NCBI GenBank assembly: GCA_020426505.1
Contig: JAGQPX010000161.1
Coordinates: 1-46,945 of the forward strand
Direction: 5' to 3'
From: Planctomycetaceae bacterium
GTDB lineage: Bacteria > Planctomycetota > Planctomycetia > Planctomycetales > Planctomycetaceae
DNA: 46,945 bases
Positions 28,014 through 34,768 of this stretch are shown in pieces. Below the pieces are notes generated by a model. It saw only the letters and a program-made list of their open reading frames with translations. It was not told the origin of the DNA and searched no databases. A program made the translations under genes and the position numbers. The stretch's first letter is position 1, and each line of letters starts with the position of its first letter.

Positions 28014-29336
28014 ATGAAAACCTGTGATCGGTTCGTCCGAAGTTTGATCGCGGTGACCACTCTCGTTTTATCGGCGTCAGTGACGATCGCGGATGACCCT
28101 TTAGTCCTTATCGAAACGGGTGATCTGCCGGTGCTGATCACGGCTCCGCACGGCGGCACGACAATGATTCCCGGAGTCCCTGTTCGGGAAGAGCGGCCGG
28201 GACAACGGGTCACTTTGAAACAGGACGAACTGACGAACGAACTCGCAATTATGACGGCCAAAGAGGTCGAGAAACTCGTGGGCAAACGCCCATTTCTCGT
28301 CGTGGCAGAATTCTCTCGGCAATCACTCGATGCCAATCGACCGGAAGACATCGCCTATCAACATGGAGCTGCGGCACCGTACTACCAGAGTTACCATCAG
28401 GCTATCGCGGCGGCCGTGCAGACGATTCGAGATAGCTGGTCGCACGGCTTGCTGGTCGACCTGCATGCCCAATGGTGGCGGCCACAAGCCATCATGCGAG
28501 GCACCCGAGATGGGTTGACGGTTCGCGGGTTGATCGAGCGAAGGGGGAGAGAAGGATTCCTCGGACCGGACAGTCTGTTTGGGTCGCTGGGAGCGCAAGG
28601 GCATACGCTCTATCCGCCTAATGGCGTGAGTGAGGGAGAGTGGACCCATGTTGGCAGTTACACCGCTGCGACATACGGAGGCGAACAAATTGATGCCCTC
28701 CAACTCGAGATCGGCAGCGACCTGTGCGACAGCGAGCAAGACATCGAGCGTCTGGCCCGACAGATCGCCAAGGGGATTGAAGTCCACCTTAAGGCCGAGA
28801 ACCAATTGCCGGTCACTGAGCAGAGCGTCTCGACGACGTTGGCAGCCGCCGATGAATCGGAAACGGTCGCTGACGACACAGATGGAGAAGAAACGCCATC
28901 AGACTCAAAGGGCAATCCTCTCAGCGAAGCCGAGCAGGCGTTTGCTGACCTTCTGACGAACGCGGTCCTCGTCGGACGGTTTTCGATCGACGGCGTCGAA
29001 GACACCAACCTGCGTCCGGAGCGTTACCAGATCAACAAGGTCACCAAGGTCCGTGGCAATCAATGGACGATTGAAGCACAGATCACCTACGGCAAGGTTG
29101 ACGTCGCAGTTCCCGTTCCCGTCGAGGTGCATTGGGCCGATGACACACCCGTGATCTCACTCACCGGCCTCAAGATTCCCGGACTGGGAGAAGGGTTCAC
29201 GACGCGAGTCCTGTTCTACGAGGACCGCTACGCCGGCTCGTGGTACCACGGCAAGGTCGGCGGCCACATGTGGGGGAAGATTGAAAACGGTGACCCGGAA
29301 AATCCGGATGCCTCCGCCGATTCTGACACCGAATAG
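28014..29336 (+). CDS. Secreted N-formylglutamate amidohydrolase-like protein with C-terminal planctomycete domain
   Basis: The 440-residue product starts at ATG 28014 (AAAGAGG upstream) with a signal peptide ('FVRSLIAVTTLVLSASVTIA'). The N-terminal ~260 residues match the N-formylglutamate amidohydrolase (HutG/FGase) fold: 'PVLITAPHGGTTMIPGVPVRE', 'EFSRQSLDANRPEDIAY', 'YYQSYHQAI', 'LLVDLHAQ' and 'ALQLEIGSDLC'. These supply the zinc/His and Asn-Arg-Pro motifs. After an acidic linker (~280-300) comes a beta-rich domain ('RFSIDGVEDTNLRPERYQINKVTKVRGNQWTIEAQITYG', in parts, to 'LFYEDRYAGSWYHGKVGGHMWGKI'). From memory this domain also exists as separate small planctomycete proteins. Export argues against a role in histidine breakdown; the substrate is unknown. 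Confidence 0.8.
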   Translation: MKTCDRFVRSLIAVTTLVLSASVTIADDPLVLIETGDLPVLITAPHGGTTMIPGVPVREERPGQRVTLKQDELTNELAIMTAKEVEKLVGKRPFLVVAEFSRQSLDANRPEDIAYQHGAAAPYYQSYHQAIAAAVQTIRDSWSHGLLVDLHAQWWRPQAIMRGTRDGLTVRGLIERRGREGFLGPDSLFGSLGAQGHTLYPPNGVSEGEWTHVGSYTAATYGGEQIDALQLEIGSDLCDSEQDIERLARQIAKGIEVHLKAENQLPVTEQSVSTTLAAADESETVADDTDGEETPSDSKGNPLSEAEQAFADLLTNAVLVGRFSIDGVEDTNLRPERYQINKVTKVRGNQWTIEAQITYGKVDVAVPVPVEVHWADDTPVISLTGLKIPGLGEGFTTRVLFYEDRYAGSWYHGKVGGHMWGKIENGDPENPDASADSDTE

Positions 29337-29386
29337 TTGAAACACGTTCGTCGCCAATGTTCCCACCAGCTGGTGAGCCTTCACTC

Positions 29387-30378
29387 ATGAAGTTGAACAC
29401 TCGCACTGCCTTTGCACTTGTCGTCACGTTCGCCCTTGGCACATCGCTCACACTTGCTGCCGACTTGCCCGCACTCGAAGAGACACGAGTCGTCAGCACG
29501 CTCGATGGTGAGGAGCAGCCGATCCGTTATTGGCTCCCAGTGAGGCAACCGAGCATCCGACGCCCATTCTCGTCTCACTGCACACATGGAGCAGCGATTA
29601 CACGCAGGACCGGTCCCGCTGGCTCAGCGAAGCACACGACCGGGGTTGGATCTACATTCAGCCGAACTTCCGTGGTGCCAACAATCATCCGGAGGCGTGC
29701 GGATCGCCCCTTGCGAGGCAGGACATCCTCGACGCACTCGACTGGGCGATCGACAAGTATCAGGTTGATCCCAAACGAGTCTATCTGGCAGGTGTCTCCG
29801 GAGGCGGTCACATGAGCCTCTTGATGGCGGCTCGGCACCCCGATCGATTTTCAGCCGTCTCCGCGTGGGTCGGCATCACCGATCTCGCCGAGTGGTATCG
29901 CTTTCACACCAAGGACGGGGAACCGGGAGGCTATGCACAGATGGTCGCTGCCAGTTGCGGTGGGGCACCCGGTGATTCAGAAGAAGTCGACCGCGAGTAC
30001 TACGACCGTTCATCAATCCACTTTTTGCAGTCGGCTGTCGGATTGCCGCTCGACATCAACGCCGGCGTAAAGGACGGCAAAACCGGTTCGGTGCCCATCC
30101 ATCATTCGCTGCGGGCCTACAACGTCGTCGCAAATGCGGGAGGCCATCCGACAATTCCCGAAGCCATCATGGACGAACTCTGGGAGCAGGAGCGACTCGC
30201 ATCTCCCCAGGCGAGCGATCTGACTGCCGACCCGACATACGAGAAAGCGATTCTGCTCCGCCGCTCCGCCGGTGCGGCTCGCGTGACGATCTTCGACGGC
30301 GGACACGAGGCCCTGCCCTCTGCCGCCTGCACCTGGCTGTCAGAGCAGGCACGGCTCACAAGTGTGCCCGCTGATTGA
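29387..30378 (+). pseudogene. Secreted alpha/beta hydrolase (prolyl-oligopeptidase/esterase type) split by a frameshift
   Basis: ATG 29387 opens a signal peptide ('MKLNTRTAFALVVTFALGTSLTLA') and runs through 'TRVVSTLDGEEQPIRYWLP'. The natural continuation 'SEATEHPTPILVSLHTWSSDY' is then in the -1 frame, which stays open to 30378. The switch lies near 29530-29550. A single base missing from the sequence would explain it. The second part has the hydrolase core: 'GWIYIQPNFRGANN', nucleophile elbow 'VYLAGVSGGGHMSLLMAARHP' and terminal 'VTIFDGGHEALP' His. No slippery heptamer is visible, so this is a real inactivating mutation or a sequencing/assembly error. The frame from TTG 29530 could be expressed without a signal peptide. 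Confidence 0.75.
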
Positions 30379-30400
30379 GACCCAAAATACGGGTGTATCA

Positions 30401-30470
30401 TCCCAAGCCGACAGCACTGCTGTCGTGCGCGTCCCCAAAATCGTTCGACAGTAGAGCTGTCGGCTTGGGA
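30401..30470. repeat. Inverted repeat with 25-bp arms (CCCAAGCCGACAGC family), full copy
   Basis: The left arm 30401-30425 and right arm 30446-30470 are inverted copies with 23 of 25 matches. Each arm begins TCCCAAGCCGACAGC (outer end) and carries its own inner dyad (GACAGC...CTGTC). The loop is about 20 bp. It starts 23 bp after the hydrolase stop. A single-arm relative is embedded in oadA at 33984-34009. The rest of the gap 30471-30612 shows only the GAGGAG ribosome-binding site of oadG. Confidence 0.72.
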
Positions 30471-30612
30471 ATCGGAAGTTCCCCAACGCACGCGTGCGTT
30501 TCGTCGTCGGACTGACTACAGTGATCGCTCACCAGACTCAGGATAACGAGCGTTCTCAAGGTGAGATCGCATCCAGACCGATCATTCGGCGTCATGTCGA
30601 GGAGACGCAACG

Positions 30613-30894
30613 TTGAGTTTTCAGAATGTGATAGACGCAGGCGGTATTGGCCTTTCGATCACGGGGATGACCATCGTGTTCGCTTCTCTGATTCTGGTGG
30701 TTCTGTTCATTTCCGGCTTGCCACGCGTACTGCCGCTCGTCAACAGCATCCTCCCCGAAGTGGAAGGGCATCACGGCGCACCAATGCCCTCAGCAACGAC
30801 TCGACCCGCATCGACCGGCATCGACGAGGAAGTCGTCGCTGCGATTGGCTTTGCCCTCCACACACGCGGCGGTAGTTCGCGAAACTCTCGCTGA
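30613..30894 (+). CDS. oadG: Sodium-pumping decarboxylase gamma subunit (OadG family)
   Basis: This 93-residue protein starts at TTG 30613, with GAGGAG 8-13 bp upstream. One membrane helix at residues ~10-36 ('GGIGLSITGMTIVFASLILVVLFISGLP') is followed by a Pro-rich linker and 'IDEEVVAAIGFALHT', the short C-terminal motif of OadG/GcdC-type subunits. OadG stabilises the membrane complex between the beta pump and the biotin-carrying alpha subunit. oadB starts 72 bp downstream and oadA follows, so this is a three-gene operon. Confidence 0.88.
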   Translation: MSFQNVIDAGGIGLSITGMTIVFASLILVVLFISGLPRVLPLVNSILPEVEGHHGAPMPSATTRPASTGIDEEVVAAIGFALHTRGGSSRNSR

Positions 30895-30965
30895 TGGCAG
30901 ATTCGATTCGCGAGTAAACTCAGTCTTTCCGGCACAAGCCGTACATAACCGACGACCTTCCCTCA

Positions 30966-32135
30966 ATGGAAATCCTGTTCAACTTTTTGAAAAGCACCGG
31001 CTTTGCCCAGATGAACCTGGGTAGCGTGATCATGATCGTGATCGGGTGCATCTTCATCGGCTTGGCCATCCGCAAGGACTATGAGCCGCTGCTGCTGGTG
31101 CCGATTGGTTTCGGAATCATTGTCGGAAACATCCCGTACGTCCAAACGATGTCGCTGGGTGTGTACGACAGTTGGCTGCCGATCGAGGAGGGAGGTAAAG
31201 GCAGCCTGCAGGGGGCGAGTGTCCTCTCCATCATCTACTTCGGCGTGAAGTACGGCTTGTTCCCGCCGTTGATCTTTCTCGGCATTGGAGCAATGACCGA
31301 CTTCTCGACCATGCTGTCGAATCCCAAGCTTGTGTTGCTGGGAGCAGCAGCGCAAATCGGCGTCTTCCTGACGTTGATTGGCGCACTGTTCCTCGGCTTC
31401 AGTCCACAAGAGGCAGCGTCCATTGGCATCATCGGCGGGGCTGACGGACCGACGGCCATATTTCTCTCCTCGCAACTCGCTCCCGATTTGCTCGGAGCGA
31501 TCGCCATCTCGGCCTACTCGTACATGGCGTTGGTGCCGGTGATTCAACCGCCCATCATGAAACTGTTGACCACCCGAGAGGAACGACTCATCCGCATGAA
31601 GCCTCCACGTGAGGTCTCACGCCGTGAACGAATGATTTTCCCGGTCGCAGCCTTTCTCATCTGTGCCCTGATCGCTCCCGGTGCTCTGACTCTGCTGGGC
31701 ATGCTGTTCTTCGGCAATCTGCTGAAAGAGAGTGGCGTGACCGAGCGTCTCGCAAACACGGCCAGAACGGCTTTGATCGACATCGTGACCATCCTGCTCG
31801 GTTTCACCGTCGGTGCCAGCACCCAGGCTTCGACGTTTCTCAAGTCGGATTCACTGATGATCTTCGGGTTGGGGGCACTCTCATTCGCAGTCGCCACCGC
31901 TGGTGGAGTGTTGTTTGCCAAATTCATGAACCTGTTTATCACGGACAAGATCAACCCCCTGATTGGTGCAGCGGGCGTCTCGGCTGTCCCGGACTCTGCC
32001 CGCGTCGCACAAATGGTCGGCCAGCAGGAAGATCCCCACAACATGCTCCTCATGCACGCCATGGCCCCTAACGTCGCCGGCGTCATCGGCTCAGCGATCG
32101 CCGCGGGGGTGTTGTGGAGTGTGCTGGTGAAGTGA
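30966..32135 (+). CDS. oadB: Sodium-pumping decarboxylase beta subunit (OadB)
   Basis: This 389-residue polytopic protein removes CO2 from carboxybiotin and couples this to Na+ export. Family motifs are intact: 'FGVKYGLFPPLIFLGIGAMTDFS', 'SIGIIGGADGPTAIFLSSQLAPDLLGAIAISAYSYMALVPVIQPP' (in parts; the GGADGPT loop with its Asp), 'ISAAGVSAVP'-like 'IGAAGVSAVPDSARV' and terminal 'MHAMAPNVAGVIGSAIAAGVLWSVL'. Length is normal. No strong Shine-Dalgarno precedes ATG 30966. A small repeat-bounded element begins 6 bp after its stop, separating it from oadA. Confidence 0.95.
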   Translation: MEILFNFLKSTGFAQMNLGSVIMIVIGCIFIGLAIRKDYEPLLLVPIGFGIIVGNIPYVQTMSLGVYDSWLPIEEGGKGSLQGASVLSIIYFGVKYGLFPPLIFLGIGAMTDFSTMLSNPKLVLLGAAAQIGVFLTLIGALFLGFSPQEAASIGIIGGADGPTAIFLSSQLAPDLLGAIAISAYSYMALVPVIQPPIMKLLTTREERLIRMKPPREVSRRERMIFPVAAFLICALIAPGALTLLGMLFFGNLLKESGVTERLANTARTALIDIVTILLGFTVGASTQASTFLKSDSLMIFGLGALSFAVATAGGVLFAKFMNLFITDKINPLIGAAGVSAVPDSARVAQMVGQQEDPHNMLLMHAMAPNVAGVIGSAIAAGVLWSVLVK

Positions 32136-32141
32136 GTGTGA

Positions 32142-32565
32142 AGACAAGAGCCGAGAGACAAGGGACAAGAGCTGAAGGCAATGAGATGTTCCGGTTTCAG
32201 AAGCTCGACGTTTGGCAGAGGGCAATTCGACTATCGAATCGTGTTTATGAACTGACAAAGACATTTCCGAACGAAGAACGGTTTGGATTGACCAGCCAGA
32301 TGAGGCGTACGGCTGTTTCAATTGCGGCGAACATTGCAGAAGGCAGTGGACGCGTCTCAGACCGTGACTTCGCTCGCTTCCTCGAAATTGCATATGGTTC
32401 CTTGATGGAAACACTATCGCATGCAGTCATTGCAGAGCAGTAGGGTTTCCTCGATAAAGACTCACTCAATGAATTGATGCACGATAGCGAAGAACTCAGC
32501 CGCATGTTGAGCAGCTTCCGCTCAAAACTTACCAGCTCTTGACTCTTGTCTCTCAGCCCTTGACT
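32142..32565. mobile_element. Heptamer-arm element carrying a four-helix-bundle protein gene, inserted in the oad operon
   Basis: Inverted arms of five 7-bp units each bound this 424-bp segment. The left arm is 32142-32176 (AGACAAG, AGCCGAG, then AGACAAG/GGACAAG, AGCTGAA). The right arm is 32531-32565 (ACCAGCT, CTTGACT, then CTTGTCT, CTCAGCC, CTTGACT). They pair unit by unit, including the deviant second-outermost unit, at 28 of 35 positions. Between them lies only an S23-type four-helix-bundle gene. The segment fills the oadB-oadA gap: 6 bp after the oadB stop and 5 bp before the oadA ATG. The arm architecture equals that of the gene-less elements at 14386, 24501 and 26852. Mobility is inferred, not shown; no target duplication was recognised. 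Confidence 0.72.
32186..32542 (+). pseudogene. S23/IVP-type four-helix-bundle protein with in-frame TAG
   Basis: From ATG 32186 the frame encodes 118 residues but for TAG at codon 86 (32441-32443). The sequence is typical of the 23S rRNA intervening-sequence protein family (PF05635/TIGR02436, related in fold to Avd of diversity-generating retroelements): 'FQKLDVWQRAIRLSNRVYELTKTFP', 'FGLTSQMRRTAVSIAANIAEGSGR', 'FARFLEIAYGSLMETLSHAVIAEQ', stop, then 'GFLDKDSLNELMHDSEELSRMLSSFRSKL'. Both sides of the TAG are conserved, so it is a recent nonsense change (CAG to TAG is one transition). The left arm provides GAAGG before the ATG; the right arm encodes the last residues and the TGA. A frame extends upstream to 32114 but enters oadB and is not used. 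Confidence 0.8.
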
Positions 32566-32570
32566 CAATC

Positions 32571-34376
32571 ATGACCAAAAAAGTCACCTTCATGTGTACG
32601 GCCTTTAGGGACGGATTTCAGTCCGTTTACGGGGCACGTGTTTTTACCAAGGACTTCATCCCGGCTGTCGAGGCCGCTCGGGATGCGGGCATCTCGTACT
32701 TCGAGGCTGGCGGCGGGGCGCGGTATCAGTCGCTGTACTTCTACTGCAACGAAGACGCCTTCGACATGATGGATCAGTTCCGGGCTGCGACCGGGCCGGA
32801 GGCCAATCTGCAGACGCTTGCACGGGGCGTCAACGTCGTCGGGCTGGAGTCGCAGTCGTCGGACATCATTGATCTGCACGCCAAGCTCTTCAAGAAGCAC
32901 GGCATCACCACCATCCGCAACTTCGATGCCCTCAATGATGTCAACAACCTCGTGCATTCGGGCCAGTGCATCACCAATCATGGGTTGAAGCATCAGGTGT
33001 GCGTGACGCTCATGCAGTTGCCACCGGGGTGCGAAGGGGCTCATGATGCGGACTTCTATGAGAAGACACTCAGAGGCATTCTCGATGCGGACATTCCGTT
33101 CGATTCGGTCTGCTTCAAGGACGCCTCTGGGACGTGCGTCCCTTCAACGGTTCACGAGACGATCAAGCGGGCGCGGCAGATCCTGGGCAGCGATGCATTC
33201 ATCCACTATCACACGCATGAGACGGCAGGCATCAGTGTGCATGGCAACATGGCCGCGCTAGAGGCAGGAGCGGATGCAATCGACCTGTCGATGGCCCCCT
33301 GTTCGGGCGGCACGTGTCAGCCGGACATCCTCGTGATGTGGCACGCTCTGCGAGGCACCGGGTACGACCTGGGCATCGACCCGGACAAGATCCGTGAAGC
33401 GGAGGAGGTCTTCAAGGAGCAGATGGCCGACTATTTCCTTCCGCCCGAGGCGGTCGCTGTCGAGCCCCTCATCCCCTGGAGTCCCATGCCCGGCGGTGCA
33501 CTGACCGCCAACACGCAGATGCTCCGCGATAACGGGATCATGGACAAGTACCCCGACATGATCAAGGCCATGCGCGAGGTTGTCGAGAAGGGGGGATACG
33601 GCACGAGCGTGACCCCGGTGTCCCAGTTCTATTTCCAGCAGGCGTTCAACAACGTGATGTTCGGCAAGTGGGAGAAGATTGCGCCGCCATACGGCAAGAT
33701 GGTGCTCGGCTACTTCGGCAAGACACCCGTGTCGCCGGACCCGGAGGTCATCAAGCTGGCGAGTGAGCAGTTGGAACTGGAGCCAACCACGACGCCCCCC
33801 ATTGAACTCAACGATGCTGACCCCAAGAAAGGCATCGAAGCGGCCCGTGCCATCTGCAAAGCGCACGGCTTCGAGGAGACCGAAGAAAACATCTTCATTG
33901 TGGCCGCCTGTCAGGACAAGGGAGTCGCGTTCCTCAAAGGCGAAGCCGAAATCGGCGTCCGCAAAGTCGAAAAGTCAAAAGCCTCCCAAGCCGACGGCTC
34001 TGCCGTCGGACCGGCCGCCTACGACGTCACCGTCAACGGCAAGACCTACAACCTGCATATCGACGGCAACACGGCCACCGTCAACGGCAAGTCCTACTCT
34101 GTCGACTTGCGTGAAGGCACAGCGACGGGTGGTGCAACCGGAGGCACAGCAGTCGCCACAGCGGCTCATGAAGTCCATGCCCAGATGCCCGGCAAGGTTC
34201 TCAAGGTGCTGCTGCCAGAAGGCAGTGCGGTCAACGAGGGGCAGCCGATCCTGGTTCTCGAAGCGATGAAAATGGAAGTCCCCGTCAACGCCCCCGCATC
34301 AGGCACCATCACCTCGATCGACGTCGCCGTCGGCGAGCAGGTGGCCAACGGTCAGAAGCTCGCGAGTATTGGCTGA
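32571..34376 (+). CDS. oadA: Biotin-dependent decarboxylase alpha subunit / pyruvate carboxylase subunit B (OadA)
   Basis: This 601-residue protein has a carboxyltransferase TIM barrel at residues ~1-290 ('MCTAFRDGFQSVYGARV' with DGxQS, 'DSVCFKDASGTCVP' with the active-site Lys-Asp, 'HYHTHETAGIS' metal-binding His pair), a PYC/OADA helical domain to ~430, and a biotinyl domain at ~525-601 with EAMKME (biotinyl Lys567). It transfers CO2 from a 2-oxo acid to biotin for the OadB pump. The linker at ~472-480 includes 'ASQADGSAV', encoded by a palindromic repeat half-element. Its ATG lies 5 bp after a heptamer arm, and the region lacks a Shine-Dalgarno. Confidence 0.93.
   Translation: MTKKVTFMCTAFRDGFQSVYGARVFTKDFIPAVEAARDAGISYFEAGGGARYQSLYFYCNEDAFDMMDQFRAATGPEANLQTLARGVNVVGLESQSSDIIDLHAKLFKKHGITTIRNFDALNDVNNLVHSGQCITNHGLKHQVCVTLMQLPPGCEGAHDADFYEKTLRGILDADIPFDSVCFKDASGTCVPSTVHETIKRARQILGSDAFIHYHTHETAGISVHGNMAALEAGADAIDLSMAPCSGGTCQPDILVMWHALRGTGYDLGIDPDKIREAEEVFKEQMADYFLPPEAVAVEPLIPWSPMPGGALTANTQMLRDNGIMDKYPDMIKAMREVVEKGGYGTSVTPVSQFYFQQAFNNVMFGKWEKIAPPYGKMVLGYFGKTPVSPDPEVIKLASEQLELEPTTTPPIELNDADPKKGIEAARAICKAHGFEETEENIFIVAACQDKGVAFLKGEAEIGVRKVEKSKASQADGSAVGPAAYDVTVNGKTYNLHIDGNTATVNGKSYSVDLREGTATGGATGGTAVATAAHEVHAQMPGKVLKVLLPEGSAVNEGQPILVLEAMKMEVPVNAPASGTITSIDVAVGEQVANGQKLASIG
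33984..34009. repeat. Single-arm copy of the CCCAAGCCGAC repeat, in frame in oadA
   Basis: TCCCAAGCCGACGGCTCT plus GCCGTCGG matches one arm of the element at 30401-30470. It differs by paired changes that keep the inner hairpin (GACGGC/GCCGTC here versus GACAGC/CTGTC there). It encodes a short insert in the oadA linker before the biotinyl domain. Confidence 0.65.
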
Positions 34377-34387
34377 GAGAGAATGTC

Positions 34388-34768
34388 ATGCTTCCAGTGA
34401 TACTGATTCTCGTGATAGCCCTGCCAGTCGCGTGGTGTTGTTCTGAGTTTCAGAATCGTGTGTGGATAAGGATCTTGCTTGGCGTACTCTCACTAACCAT
34501 GTCGTTTGGAGTGGCCTTTGCCGTAGGGAGTTTCGAGCGGTTTAACTCGAATGCCTGGTATGGCTCTGCAAGTGGAGATCTCATTACAGCAACTGTCATG
34601 AAACTGGAAGAGGGCGAGACTGAAGAAGTGATTGAGGAACTGAAAGCACTGAGATCGAGATTCCACCCGACCTACGAAAGCCGGGCGAACTACCACGAAC
34701 ACGTTCGTGACTACACTGAGGCAATCGGTGTGACCGATGAAGCATTGCAACACCAGCGAGAACTATGA
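34388..34768 (+). CDS. Small membrane protein of unknown function
   Basis: This 126-residue protein has two hydrophobic segments at residues ~1-18 and ~28-50 ('VWIRILLGVLSLTMSFGVAFAVGSF') followed by a soluble helical tail with alternating charges ('VMKLEEGETEEVIEELKALRSRF') and a His/Tyr-rich end. I recognise no named family. It starts 12 bp after oadA, and its stop overlaps the start of the next gene by ATGA, so all may be on one transcript and the next gene is translationally coupled. The link to the decarboxylase is positional only. Confidence 0.72.
   Translation: MLPVILILVIALPVAWCCSEFQNRVWIRILLGVLSLTMSFGVAFAVGSFERFNSNAWYGSASGDLITATVMKLEEGETEEVIEELKALRSRFHPTYESRANYHEHVRDYTEAIGVTDEALQHQREL

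Noticed and set aside
29520..29560. Programmed -1 frameshift in the hydrolase gene
   Set aside because: No slippery heptamer or downstream stem is visible at the junction; mutation or sequence error is simpler.
32114..32185. Upstream extension of the four-helix-bundle frame
   Set aside because: It begins inside oadB and runs through the repeat arm; the family sequence starts at ATG 32186, which has GAAGG upstream.
32441..32443. TAG as recoded codon (pyrrolysine or suppressor)
   Set aside because: No supporting genes or structure are visible, and a single C-to-T change explains it.
32142..32565. Known IS element or group II intron
   Set aside because: There is no transposase, reverse transcriptase or typical IS terminal repeat; the only gene is the small four-helix-bundle protein.
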